From Aporrectodea caliginosa (lineage: Eukaryota > Annelida > Clitellata > Crassiclitellata > Lumbricidae), in NCBI GenBank assembly GCA_020284085.1, contig JACEVL010000058.1, forward strand, positions 1 to 64,000: 64,000 bases of DNA, written 5' to 3'. The notes under the pieces are model-generated. The model worked only from the letters and a program-made list of their open reading frames with translations. It was not told the origin of the DNA and made no database searches. Both the position numbers and the translations under genes were made by a program. Shown piece by piece: positions 45,609 to 56,578 of this stretch (the stretch's first letter is position 1; every line of letters begins with the position of its first letter).

Positions 45609-45650
45609 CGATGATGATGATGATGACGATGATGATGATGATGATGAAGG
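45340..45650. repeat. (GAT)n microsatellite
   Basis: About 310 bp of trinucleotide repeat with a few variants. The poly-Asp, poly-Met and poly-His frames across it are artefacts. The homologous array in copy B is at 58300-58680. Confidence 0.97.
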
Positions 45651-45790
45651 ATAGAACTAAAATCTTGGACTTTGTTTATTATTGATATTATAATCTTGGT
45701 CATTGATAAGTATTAACAGTAGTGCATGCGCAAACTATGAAATAAGAAGCTCGAGCACTTTCAGGCGTTACTGTTTAACGGAAGACATGT

Positions 45791-46190
45791 ATCTGTTCAA
45801 TTTTCAACCTTGCTCCTCGAATTTAGTCTCTGTCTTCACCTCAGTAGGTTCCTACTCCCGATGTTCCTCCTCATCCTTCTCCCCTCCTTCTGCCGTGTAA
45901 ATGCAAAAAAACAACTATTTCGTCGTCGCTTATCCGTCGCACGATGAGGTCAATGGACTGGATTGACGTCACAGGATCTTAACCATCATCATTAAGAGGC
46001 GGAGGCAAACATTGAGTGCATCAATAATTTTGTAGTAGGCTATGCACACAATTATATAGCGCTATGATACTCTACATCTCTCCATTTCCTAGATACACCA
46101 ATAAATGTCCATATAAGGTCTAAACTTATGTAACAGCTTTTAGATACACTCTTAAGAAGTAGTCATCCGCTGATTCGTTGTCTAAAACGA
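45791..46190. other. No gene recognised
   Basis: Sequence beyond the duplication boundary. No motif-bearing frame. Confidence 0.35.
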
Positions 46191-46193
46191 CAC

Positions 46194-46198
<5 letters not shown>

Positions 46199-46264
<66 letters not shown>

Positions 46265-46510
46265 GTTCCTGACCCCAGCCATTTGGCGGCTATGGGTACG
46301 AATAAATGACCTCCACTGTCCTCGGTCATTTGTCAAGTCCATTGCTCCCATTAGTGTTAGTCCAAGTGATGTTATGTCTTCAGTTATATTGTCTATCCAG
46401 CGTAGTCTTGGTCTGCCTTTGTTTCTTTTTCCTTTGCGTGGAATTCGGTCAACTGGCATTCTTTCTACGTGTCCAAACCATCGGAGTCTTTGTTGAACGA
46501 CTTTATCTAA
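46199..46510 (-). mobile_element. LINE 3' end with (GAT)n tail
   Basis: The minus strand reads VVQQRLRWFGHVERMPVDRI then GRPRLRWIDNITEDI and DRGQWRSFIRTHSRQMAGVRN, whose stop codon TGA is the first unit of a ~60-bp TGA/GAT run. A retrotransposon that ends in a trinucleotide tail explains this microsatellite. The copy is 5'-truncated at about 46510. Confidence 0.82.
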
Positions 46511-47858
46511 AACAACATAAGACTTACGTCCATTGATATTTTAGTCGAGTGCACAGACAAATAGACAGACAGACAGATAGACAGACTGAAAGACATACAG
46601 AGAAACTGACGCGTTTTGTATAATTAAATGTAAACCGAGTACGCTGTTCAAGGTTCAGCGGCTCACACAGCATCCGCTTTGGTGATCTTGCCTGACTGTA
46701 CCCATACAGGGTAACACATTACAAACACACACATACTCACACACAGACACACAAACACGCACTTAAGCATAGAAACAAGAAGACATAAAGATATGCGTAC
46801 GCCTATACAGTGACGCCTTCGTCTCATCCAGTGTAACTGTTATATAAACACGGGATCTTTCAGTTAGATAATCAATCTATTTTTATTAATCGTATGTTGA
46901 CATCTGTTATCTTAATATCCCGCTACTGTTTCTCTGCTTGTTAACGCAAACTGTCTGCACCGCCTGGAAAGTCAGGCTTCATTTGAGAATAGAACGTATA
47001 TAGGCCTATAAGTCCTATATTATGTTATACTTCATATGCCTGTCTTTTAATTGACTAGGTGCATTGGACAATGGACATCGACGAAAATATGAAATAGACA
47101 AAACGTTATGAAACTAGGAAGTCACGTCTGTGACAAAGTTCCAGCGGTAGGCTACTCGCGAAACGTGCTTCTAAATCCAACCAACATCCAAATTACTTTT
47201 TATAAACAGGATGCTGATGCTGATGACAGAATACAGCGCACTATACTAGGGTGTAGGCTATAACTAATGTTAGTTGCACCAAAGAGTCATGTGGCCTATA
47301 TTTGCCATTCAGGCTAATTAAATTAAAAATGATTATTCACTAAGTTCACCGTATGTAGTGCTCGTTGAGAATTTGAACGTGCAGTTGTATTTTGGTAAAC
47401 ATACTGCCTTTTTGAGTATACATGTATGTACGTATTGAAATCGTCAAGATTGGGACACTGTTTTCCAGATGTGTTTAGAAAATGATCAGTCATATTTGGA
47501 GTTTGAACCTGGAAAATACCCGCATCTTTAAGCTACCTGTCGTTTCGACGAAAAACGGATAGAGACAATTGAAAACTAATAAAAAAATTAAACGACTGAT
47601 GAAGCCTAGAGTATTCTTCATATTAACCTAACATGTCGTCATATGACAGTAGTTAAGTCGCTAAATTTAGATTGAATTGATTCAAATGAGGGAAATTCCT
47701 GCATCACTAATTGCTTCGGGAAAATCAGCAGGCCAGATAATATCAAATACATAGTTTAAATGCATAGATAGCCTACACACATGAATTACCAGCATGTATA
47801 TCCAATAACAGGAAATTGAGATAACTGTAGCAGCCGCCAACCGAAGGACCAACCCATG
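46511..47858. other. No gene recognised
   Basis: Contains a GACAGA-like stretch near 46560-46590 and CA-rich DNA near 46720-46760. No domain-bearing frame is seen. Confidence 0.35.
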
Positions 47859-49010
47859 TTAACCCTAGGGCTACCAAGCTTTTTTTTGTAACACGGACTA
47901 CCAAGGGGGTGGTTACCACCCCCTGGATTTCGTGTTTGGTTTTACATATCATAACTTGTAATATAGCAATGGATTCAGCATTCATTTCTGCACAGAATGA
48001 TATATTTAGTTGTACATTATGTGAATGCACCTCGAAATTGTATCACTTTTAACAATGGAACCCATTAATTAGTGATATTTTATATTATTGCGTACATTTT
48101 TTTACTTTTTGGATAAACAAATATAAGATTATGTGTGTTTTGAAACTGATCTATGTATAAAAGATACACACAATCATCCCTACACATGTTTATATAGTAT
48201 AAATGTACATCCATACATATATATCCATACATATATATCGGTTTACGTTGTAATGCCGTATTCAGCCATTTTCACACAGATTACGCGTATTATTATTTAT
48301 TTTGATCACTTCCGGTATTCAAAAGACAAAGATGTAGGTATGCAAATGAAGCCCTACATTCCCTCTAAAGAATGGTATATTTGTTTCTCTCCTGTGAAGA
48401 AAACTGAATACGCTACAGACAAAAACTAAGGGGAGGGTCCTTCCATTCAGCCATTTTTCACGCATATTACGCGTATTATTATTTATTTTGAACACTTCCG
48501 GTCATCATAAAACAAATTAATCAGTATGAAAAAATAGCACAACGTGTCCTCTATGCAACTGAATAATTTATTTCTCTTCAAAAAATAAATTATGAATACG
48601 TTGTAATCGAAAAAAAAACATGAAAAATGTGTGAAAGTGTAACCTATTTTCATACATTTTAATTTATTTTGAGCACTTCTGGTTGTCTCAGGTCAACTCA
48701 GTGACAATAGAAGTGTAGCCCCACATTCCTCTATAGAATGGTATAATTTGTGTCTCTTAATATTAAATGACGGATAAGATATAGTCGAAAATCTAGGGGG
48801 GTGGTATCCACCCCCCCTGGTACCTCGGGTATATTGGGTATAACTTTTGAACGGTGTGAGATATCATCTCACATTTTTACCTCAAAACGTGTGTAAATGA
48901 ACCCCTATAGCTACCTAAAAGGTCAAATTTTGATTCCATACCAAAAAAGTTTGAAAAAAACCTAGGGGGGTGGCAACCACCCCCACCCCCCTTGGTAGCC
49001 CGAGGGTTAA
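47859..49010 (-). mobile_element. piggyBac-like element, inverted second copy
   Basis: Bracketed by TTAA at 47859-47862 and 49007-49010, this is the reverse complement of 39475-40618 over its whole length with scattered differences (shared words: ttacgcgtattattatttat, gatatcatctcacat, ggtggcaaccaccccc). No transposase. Its right TTAA is also the left TTAA of the next element. Confidence 0.88.
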
Positions 49011-50533
49011 CACTAGAAGGACGGCATGGGTCATTTTTGACCCATAGCGCACTTTGCGAGCGTGCCATGTAGCACCCAGTAAACATTAAAGGAAAATATT
49101 TTATGATATCTATGGCATTGTGGTCGCAAAGGCATAGAAGAAAAATCTTATTAATAGCTGGTCAGGTATAGGAGTTAGAACAGCGAATACCTAGAAGGAC
49201 GGATTGGGGTCATTTTTGACCCATGACACTATTACTGCAAATGCCTATTTTTCTAGTGTTTATCTTATATAAACCTTACTTATTTATGACGGCATTGCAA
49301 AGCTCACGTTCTTCCCGCCATTTGTAAACAGTTTTGTTTATTGTTTCAAACACAATTGATATAAAAACAGCTATATCTGAGGGTTATCAATAGCTGCGCT
49401 AAAATGAGTTGTCATGTACGATTATATGCATACAGCAAACCAAGCCCTTCGTTTGATTCAAGAAATCGGTGAGACAATGATAGTGATGCCTCTATCTCAG
49501 ATACCGGAATATTCCGCCACGCAGCGCATGAAGAAATTACTTCTGCGGCGGAAGGTGTTTAGCATTTTATCTAATGACGACTAATACTGACCCTAACCGA
49601 CCCTCACAACGCCTAATCTCACCATAACCGACCCTCACTACGCCAATTGATAGAAGTAACGCAGTTTGGACAGTGCGCATGCGCCGAAGGTTGCGCATGC
49701 GCAAAGGTCTTCTGTCACGGAATTATATCAAAAATATTACTTCTGGGGCGGAATTTTCCGCTGCAGAAGAATTATCCTTAAAAATACATGTTTTCTATCA
49801 ATGAAACTGTATGGGTCAAAAATGACTCATTCCGTCCTTTTTCCGCCACGCAGCGCATGAAGAAATTACTTCTGCGGCGGAAGGTGTTTAGCATTTTATC
49901 TAATGACGACTAATACTGACCCTAACCGACCCTCACAACGCCTAATCTCACCATAACCGACCCTCACTACGCCAATTGATAGAAGTAACGCAGTTTGGAC
50001 AGTGCGCATGCGCCGAAGGTTGCGCATGCGCAAAGGTCTTCTGTCGCGGAATTATATCAAAAATATTACTTCTGGGGCGGAATTTTCCGCTGCAGAAGAA
50101 TTATCCTTAAAAATACATGTTTTCTATCAATGAAACTGTATGGGTCAAAAATGACTCATTCCGTCCTTTTTCCGCCACGCAGCGCATGAAGAAATTACTT
50201 CTGCGGCGGAAGGTGTTTAGCATTTTATCTAATGACGACTAATACTGACCCTAACCGACCCTCACAACGCCTAATCTCACCATAACCGACCCTCACTACG
50301 CCAATTGATAGAAGTAACGCAGTTTGGACAGTGCGCATGCGCCGAAGGTTGCGCATGCGCAAAGGTCTTCTGTCGCGGAATTATATCAAAAATATTACTT
50401 CTGGGGCGGAATTTTCCGCTGCAGAAGAATTATCCTTAAAAATACATGATTTCTATCAATGAAACTGTATGGGTCAAAAATGACCCATTCCGTCCTTTTA
50501 GGTGGTAGAAAAGAGCCGTCCTTCTAGTGTTAA
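49007..50533. mobile_element. Second TTAA-flanked piggyBac-like element with internal triplication
   Basis: The TIR CACTAGAAGGACGG follows TTAA at 49007-49010 and its inverse precedes TTAA at 50530-50533. Subterminal atgggtcatttttgacccat is a near-perfect hairpin repeated through the element. From about 49510 to 50500 three direct repeats of 329 bp follow one another, nearly identical. No transposase frame; the frames at 49666 and 49995 are the same chance ORF repeated. Shares one TTAA with the preceding element, so one probably targeted the other's edge. Confidence 0.85.
49508..50500 (+). repeat. Three tandem 329-bp units with paired TGCGCATGCGC palindromes
   Basis: Each unit contains ttccgccacgcagcgcatga, two gaccctcac words and the pair tgcgcatgcgcc..tgcgcatgcgca about 19 bp apart (first at about 49675). 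Each palindrome fits the published NRF-1 consensus YGCGCAYGCGCR, giving six sites in about 1 kb. Whether they act as regulatory sites is unknown. Confidence 0.9.
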
Positions 50534-50684
50534 GGCAGTATATCATTATGCTGGTTTCTGTGGAGCATGAGATATATAGCAAGAGACAGCACCATAATTA
50601 TTCTCTATTTGAGGAGGAACGACTGAGATCATTTACAGAACATCGCTGGTCGCATTAGAGAAAAGAGAGAAACTGTGAGGACGT

Positions 50685-50913
50685 ATGAAAGTCGCATCGA
50701 TCAAAATGTGTGTCGACAAGAATTCTATTGTCCTTGTTGCTTTGTTGCTGGTTGTCTTCCAACCGAGAGTCGAGTCTCAGCCGACCATCGACTCCTTCGA
50801 GGGCGAATCGTGTTCTCAGTCGGATGACGAATGTCGTATGATGATCGCAGAAAACGATCGATTAAGGCTGGAGCTGGAAAGCGAACTGGTAAAGACATTG
50901 CAGCGAAAACCAG
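50685..50913 (+). CDS. Candidate first coding exon of a secreted protein
   Basis: From the ATG at 50685, or the better-context ATG at 50706, the frame encodes a signal peptide (a short polar start, hydrophobic IVLVALLLVVF, likely cleavage after VES), then a mature start QPTIDSFEGESCSQSDDECR with two Cys and a charged helical MIAENDRLRLELESELVKTL that could begin a coiled coil. A donor-like CAG|GTATCT ends the exon at 50913 in phase 1. After it the frame continues only 53 bp to a stop. Secreted lectin-like or fibrinogen-related proteins often begin like this, but no partner exon is in the window and the product is unknown. The putative intron runs into a long GAA tract. Confidence 0.42.
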
Positions 50914-50999
50914 GTATCTTGATAAAGCGTAGAATTTGTTTGAGTGTTTTAGGTTCCTTTGTGTAACTATTTGTCATTATATGTAACTAAGAATAGGAC

Positions 51000-51870
51000 G
51001 AATGAGAATAAAAAGGAGGAGGAGAAGAAGAAGAAGAAACAGAATAAGATGACGATGATGATGATGAAGATGAAGAAGAAGACGACTACGACAGAGAAGA
51101 AGAAGACGATGATGAAGACGATGAAGACGATGAAGAAGAAGAAGAAGAAGAAGAAGAAGAAGAAGAAGAAGAAGAAGAAGAAGAAGAAGAAGAAGAAGAA
51201 GAAGAAGAAGAAGAAGAAGAAGAAGAAGAAGAAGAAGAAGAAGAAGAAAGAAGAAGAAGAAGAAGAAGAAGAAGAAGAAGAAGAAGAAGAAGAAGAAGAA
51301 GAAGAAGAAGAAGAAGAAGAAGAAGAAGAAGAAGAAGAAGAAGAAGAAGAAGAAGAAGAAGAAGAAGAAGAAGAAGAAGAAGAAGAAGAAGAAGAAGAAG
51401 AAGAAGAAGAAGAAGAAGAAGAAGAAGAAGAAGAAGAAGAAGAAGAAGAAGAAGAAGAAGAAGAAGAAGAAGAAGAAGAAGAAGAAGAAGAAGAAGAAGA
51501 AAGAAGAAGAAGAAGAAGAAGAAGAAGAAGAAGAAGAAGAAGAAGAAGAAGAAGAAGAAGAAGAAGAAGAAGAAGAAGAAGAAGAAGAAGAAGAAGAAGA
51601 AGAAGAAGAAGAAGAAGAAGAAGAAGAAGAAGAAGAAGAAGAAGAAGAAGAAGAAGAAGAAAAAAGACGAAGAAGAAGAAACAGAATAAGATGACGATTA
51701 GATGATGATGAAGAAGACGAAAAAGAAGGAGGAGGAGGAGGAAGAGGAGAAGGAGGAGGAGATGGAGAAGAAGGAGGAGTAGGTGGAGGAGGAGGAGATG
51801 GAGGTGGAGATGGAGAAAGAGAAGGAGGAGAAGGAGAAGAAGATGATGATGAAGGAGAAGGAGAAGGTGA
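51000..51870. repeat. Long (GAA)n microsatellite with purine-rich flanks
   Basis: About 540 bp of nearly pure GAA/AGA from 51120, flanked by mixed GAA, GAC and GGA units to 51870. The strand is almost pure purine, so triplex formation is possible. The long Lys/Glu/Arg frame is an artefact of the repeat. Confidence 0.97.
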
Positions 51871-52970
51871 AGAAGATTAACCTTTAGGCAGCCAACGCAT
51901 TAAGCGTTACCGGTTTTAGTTGCATAACCTTGTCGTTTGAGCGCGGGTAGTCAGTAACATCCATCGCCGCCTCATCTTCCCAATGACAGTGGATTCAGAG
52001 TGGATTCGTTTAAAAGGTACAAATGGATCCGAAATCTTCCAACAGAGTTCTGGTGCGACGTCAATTTGAACCTCAGTATATTGAATTACATTGAATTAGT
52101 TTTCAATTAAAAGTTACAATGTGTCTCTGTTGAACTGGTCCACTACCTTTCTCATAATTATGGCCGTAGTTCCTGTCTGTGTCCGAACTTCGAAAACAAT
52201 GTTTTAGAACGAGTAGGCATTGTAGCTTTTATGCTTCAACATTTCACAATTATTCACGATCAAAATGGAATGTTCTTAGCGCTCAATTCATCGGATAAAG
52301 TGCTCATTCAGCTGAAATGACAACAGAATCAATGAAAAAATGCAAAAAACTGTATTTAAAAAAACGTGCACTGTTAAACAATCCAGCATCACAATATACC
52401 GTTGGCAAGGCGGTTCAGAGCTGAATCGAATGACATACTATGGGTTGAAATATCTCGAAGGATGAAAAAAGTTATTAGTGTTTAACCGTTTTCAGACTTA
52501 GCGACATGTCGCGAACCAGAGGAAATGGTAAAAAGTTAATAACTTCTCTACATACGGGCATATTCTGAAAATTAATCCATCGTTTTATTCAGTATTAAGA
52601 GCTCTATCCAACGGTGTATTGAATGGCATTTAGGCCTAATTAGTTTTCAATAAAAATATACAAGAAAACCTGCAATTTTCTCGATAAATTCCATTTTTCG
52701 TAACTTTGCCTTCTGGTGGGGGCGGAAGACATTAATATTTAAAAACGTTTTTCGTCAATTTCTGACTCCATACCATAAGGTAACTTTTGGTTGCTATTGC
52801 TTTTTAATTTCTCATTTTCGCTTTTTTTCACTCCACCTATTGTAGGCCTATAGGCCTACCCTGTTGCGTGTTTTAAGTAGTCTTGTAAAAAAATCCTGGA
52901 ATTATTGAAGCCAAAATCATTGTATGAAATTCAAATATAGCATAATAATACTCCTATATATTCATTCATT
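51871..52970. other. No gene recognised
   Basis: AT-rich. A TTAACC-type start at about 51877 (ttaacctttaggcagccaac) could be a piggyBac-like end, but no matching inverse was found. Confidence 0.35.
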
Positions 52971-53432
52971 GGTAAAAGTGCATTTTAGCGTATTTTATTG
53001 ATAGTGGATTTAGGCGTGTATTTTAGCGTATTTTATTATTTCAATGACTTTCATGATAACTGAAATGTATCCAGCTTCTATTTAAGCAATATTCTTTACA
53101 TCAATCCAACTTCTATTTAAGGTAACATTATTTTCATTAATCCCACTTCTATTTAGCAAAATTCTTTTCTGCAGTCCAACTTCTATTCGACCAACGCTGA
53201 TTCGCCATGAAATCGCGTGTCATTTACGACGCCAAACTACACGTTTTTTTCATCAATCCAGCTTCCACTTTAGCAGATAACTCCTTTCATCAATCCAACT
53301 TCCATTTCGGCAAAGAATTATTTTTATCAATCCAGCTTCCATTTACGCAGCCACATAAGAGAAATAATAAAATACGCTAAAATACTTGGCCGAAATCATC
53401 ATGGGTTTAATACGCTAAAATGCACTTTTACC
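52971..53432 (+). mobile_element. Complete non-autonomous element, GGTAAAAGTGC TIRs, 8-bp TSD, internal minisatellite
   Basis: The ends are GGTAAAAGTGCATTTTAGCG and its inverse, identical over 24 bp. The flanks are cattcatt on both sides (52963-52970, 53433-53440). The subterminal DNA repeats the word ttttagcgtattttatt twice on the left. The core (about 53070-53360) is the same 37-bp minisatellite as in 9207-9697. No ORF. 462 bp. Confidence 0.85.
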
Positions 53433-53639
53433 CATTCATTCATATCGAACATTTGTATAATAGTAAAAAATTAAAATAAAGAATTAGGCAAATTCTGTCA
53501 AATTCTAAGCTCTGCTCAATATTGGGCATGTTTCAGCACTGACATGCAAATATATTTGTGTAAATTGTTTACAATTTTGCATGACTTTCTTTTTTCTTAA
53601 TTTATTTTGAATTTGACTTATTGTGAAATATACCATATA

Positions 53640-53880
53640 ATACTGAGGCTGTACAAATAATTCGGTTAGACCATAGTTAGATACTCCATCCAAGTGTGGA
53701 TTGCATACCTCGAAACATGGCATTGAACAACTACAGACAGATGGCAAAGAGCTATAAAAAATTATTTGAGAATACAAGGATTTGAGCTAACGGAGAAACG
53801 TCGAAAAGATGTGGACAAAACATTAGAGAGTGAATAAGCTGGTGATTTGCGCATAGCCTTAGACAGGCTTTAGAATAGAT
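53640..53880 (+). mobile_element. LINE thumb fragment within copy B
   Basis: The counterpart of 39090-39340, with similar LVRP..IEQLQT words and more frameshifts. Confidence 0.6.
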
Positions 53881-55799
53881 TTAGCGTTAACGATTCCTTC
53901 CATGAATCTATCAACCCCTTTGAAAGTGACGGGACAATCGCCGCAAAGCTAACAGGTCGCTCACTTTCTCGAACACAGCCGTGAATTCGTAGAACGTCTT
54001 AGGCTTAACTCTACATTTTACTTTGTAGAGAAACATATCACTTCTCATTAAATCAAGCGGATGATCATATTTTCTGTTGCAGTTTTTTGTTGATCATGTG
54101 TAAGACGTTCTTGTGATTAGAGCGAAGATGGCGGTTTCGGGACGAAAAGCTGAAAATCAACTTAAAGAAATAACAGAATGCCCAATATGTTTGAATGTAT
54201 TCACCGATCCAAGAGTGTTGCCATGCATTCATACATTCTGTTTTCAATGCCTGAAACGCACTGCAGAAGCGGCGCAGAAGAAACCAGGAGACAAGATGGC
54301 TTGTCCGTTATAAGAAAGAGTTCGCCACCCACAGGAAGGAATCGTTTGTCTACAGGAGAAACTTCCCTCATGGAAAACTTCTCAAAGAAAACCTCTTTGA
54401 AAGTTCAAACTGCGCTGCAAAAAGCAACGATCCTCATTTGAAAATTGAAGCGAGATAGAGGGAGAAATAAAGACGAAAAACTAATGTGGAATTCTGCACC
54501 GCCAAACACAGTCAGAAATCATTAGACTACTATTGCGCCGACTGCAAGAAAATCGTCTGCGTCTCATGTTTTGTTGAAAGTCATAAGTTACACGATTGCA
54601 AAGATGTCTCCACAGTCGATGAAGAATTTCGCCAAAATGATAGAAAGTATGCATGGAAGACATCAAACTATGCAGATGAAATGATTTCAATGAGAAAGAA
54701 TGCGGAGATCAGGAAAATAGGCAGATTTTCTCAAGAAAATAGTGGAGAACGAAACGGCTATAATTAAAAGAAATCAGGAACTTAAAGACGTGGATAGAGG
54801 TTAACACAAAATCACTATTAGATGAGTTATCTGTGATAAAATCAAAACATCTAAAGGAAATGGAAAATCAAATGGAAGATGGAGACAGACGCTGTACTAT
54901 ATTGAGAAGCTTTGAAATTTTATTGCACTGAACTTAGAGTGAAAGGATCAGCTAAGGACATTTGTAAGTTCGGTTGACCAATTAATTGTTAGAGCAGACG
55001 AATTAGAAAGAGATCACGTGAGGCATTCATTGGTCGTCCACATCAATCAATCAAAGTTACTTTCCAAGCAACAAACTCAGGAAACATTTTATACAGTTCC
55101 AAACAGCAATTTTGTGGGAAACGTCGAAGGTATAATGATTTTAATCGTCACATGTTTTTTTTAATATAGGCTACTTGCTTAGATTACGTTGCGCTAATAT
55201 AAAAGTTCATGGGTCATGATTATTGTTGAGGTCTTGGCTGAAATCTCGGTCTCAGTATCTCACGGATTTCTTCTTGTGTTGTCTAATAGATTTTAGTCTT
55301 TGAAATGCGGTTTTCCTTAGAAGCGACATTCGATTCGTGCGTCTCTCATTATGACAAGGGTGCTATAGAAATTTTCAAATTAATGTTATATCAGAAAAAT
55401 TTAATTATTGTTTTACAAGTGAATGTTTCTTCGAGTCGTATGAAGGACATTCTGTCAAAAATCATGCAAAGGCCGACTACGAGGCCTTCAATTTGTTGCA
55501 CATTGAGTCATTGATATGAGTTAAAGGAAGATTATTTTTTTACTATTAACCCACAAGTATGGGTGCGGGGTCATATAACGGCGAAAAACTGAGACTTTTG
55601 TTTAGGGCCATTAATGACTAACTTGCCATAAAAATGTGTCTCTAGAGTGCAATGGCGAATAGTTTATGCTATAAATTTCTTTTCTAAGAAGACTAAGAAT
55701 TTTTAGCAACAGTTAAGTTTAGAAAAGATAACAAACAACTGCATTACAGAAGATAAGCTATGTTAAGATTAGTATGTTTATTTATATATGTGATTGTGT

Positions 55800-55925
55800 G
55801 GATAAATGTATGTTATGTATTATGTATGTATGTATGTATGTATGTATGTATGTATGTACGTATGTATGACTTACCTTAGTCTTTCCCGTGCAGGACTGCA
55901 CATCGGACGTATGTATGTATGTATT

Positions 55926-55956
<31 letters not shown>

Positions 55957-55980
55957 TTATGTATGTATGTATGTATATGT
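55800..55980. repeat. (TATG)n microsatellite, copy B intron
   Basis: Two tracts of tetranucleotide repeat separated by ~50 bp of unrelated sequence. Counterpart of 43264-43400. Confidence 0.9.
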
Positions 55981-55989
55981 CAATTGGTC

Positions 55990-56222
55990 TTCTTCAGCAT
56001 ACGTATGTATGTATGAGCACTTGTTATAGCGCCCCTTCAAGATTTCTACTCAGAGGCGCTCCCGACCACAGCGCGGACACTGAATCGGAGTTTCACGCCG
56101 AAGTGCATGAGCAATTGCGACTGAAGGACTTGCCCAGGGTTCCTACGCGGCGGCTTGAGGTGGATTCGAACCCGCAACCCTCCGGCTGCAAGGCACCGAA
56201 CATACCCATACACCACCGGCCC
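55990..56222 (-). repeat. tRNA-derived SINE, copy B intron
   Basis: Same insertion as 43405-43610 in copy A, with a small extra segment (gcggacactga) in its body. Confidence 0.85.
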
Positions 56223-56240
56223 CCGGAAATGTGCATGCAT

Positions 56241-56578
56241 CAGTGTTTAATCTACTCCCTTGCTGTGGGGAATCGAGGGTTCTCGGGGGGGAACCCAACA
56301 TATTTGAAAAGTAGCAAGGTTTTCCAAGAATTTTCGAGAGGGAGGGTAGTAACAAGAATTTTACAAGAATTTTCGAGGGGTAGTAACGAGAGTTTTGCAA
56401 GAATTTTCGAGGGGAGAAGTAGTAACGACAGTTTTCGAAGAAAAATTTAGGGGGACGCGATAAATCCTGGGGAATTATCCCTAAATTTCACACTTTTCTG
56501 TACAAAATTACATGTCTTTCATTTTCTGGGGAACTCAATCCTGGGGAACTTCCCCAGAGACGTCTAGATTAAACACTG
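56241..56578. mobile_element. hAT-like MITE unique to copy B
   Basis: Ends CAGTGTTTAATCTA and the inverse TAGATTAAACACTG. The flanks are ..gtgcatgcat and tgcatgcatg.., while copy A has the single uninterrupted gtgcatgcatgtttg (43611-43625), the empty site. The duplicated bases are 8 or 9 bp, ambiguous because of one base. The interior holds tandem aagaattttcgagggg/gtagtaac words homologous to those in the element at 7223-7685. Confidence 0.9.

Larger units (their letters stand above)
38985..45790 (+). repeat. Segmental duplication, copy A
   Basis: Aligns in the same orientation to 53525-58825 through a LINE fragment, both exons of the TRIM-kelch gene, its intron, a SINE, the 3' flank and a (GAT)n array. 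Copy A has two extra segments (39475-40618 and about 41780-42549) and lacks one present in B (56241-56578), which accounts for the size difference. Confidence 0.92.

Noticed and set aside
45314..45703. Long poly-Asp, poly-Met and poly-His frames over the GAT arrays (also 58274-58735)
   Set aside because: Pure trinucleotide repeats are open in every frame; no unique coding sequence or splice context.
49666..50189. Twin 64-residue ORFs, near identical
   Set aside because: They arise from the 329-bp tandem unit; no protein feature.
50959..51705. 248-residue Lys/Glu/Arg-rich frame
   Set aside because: It is the translation of the GAA microsatellite; a frame change inside the repeat switches the residue type.
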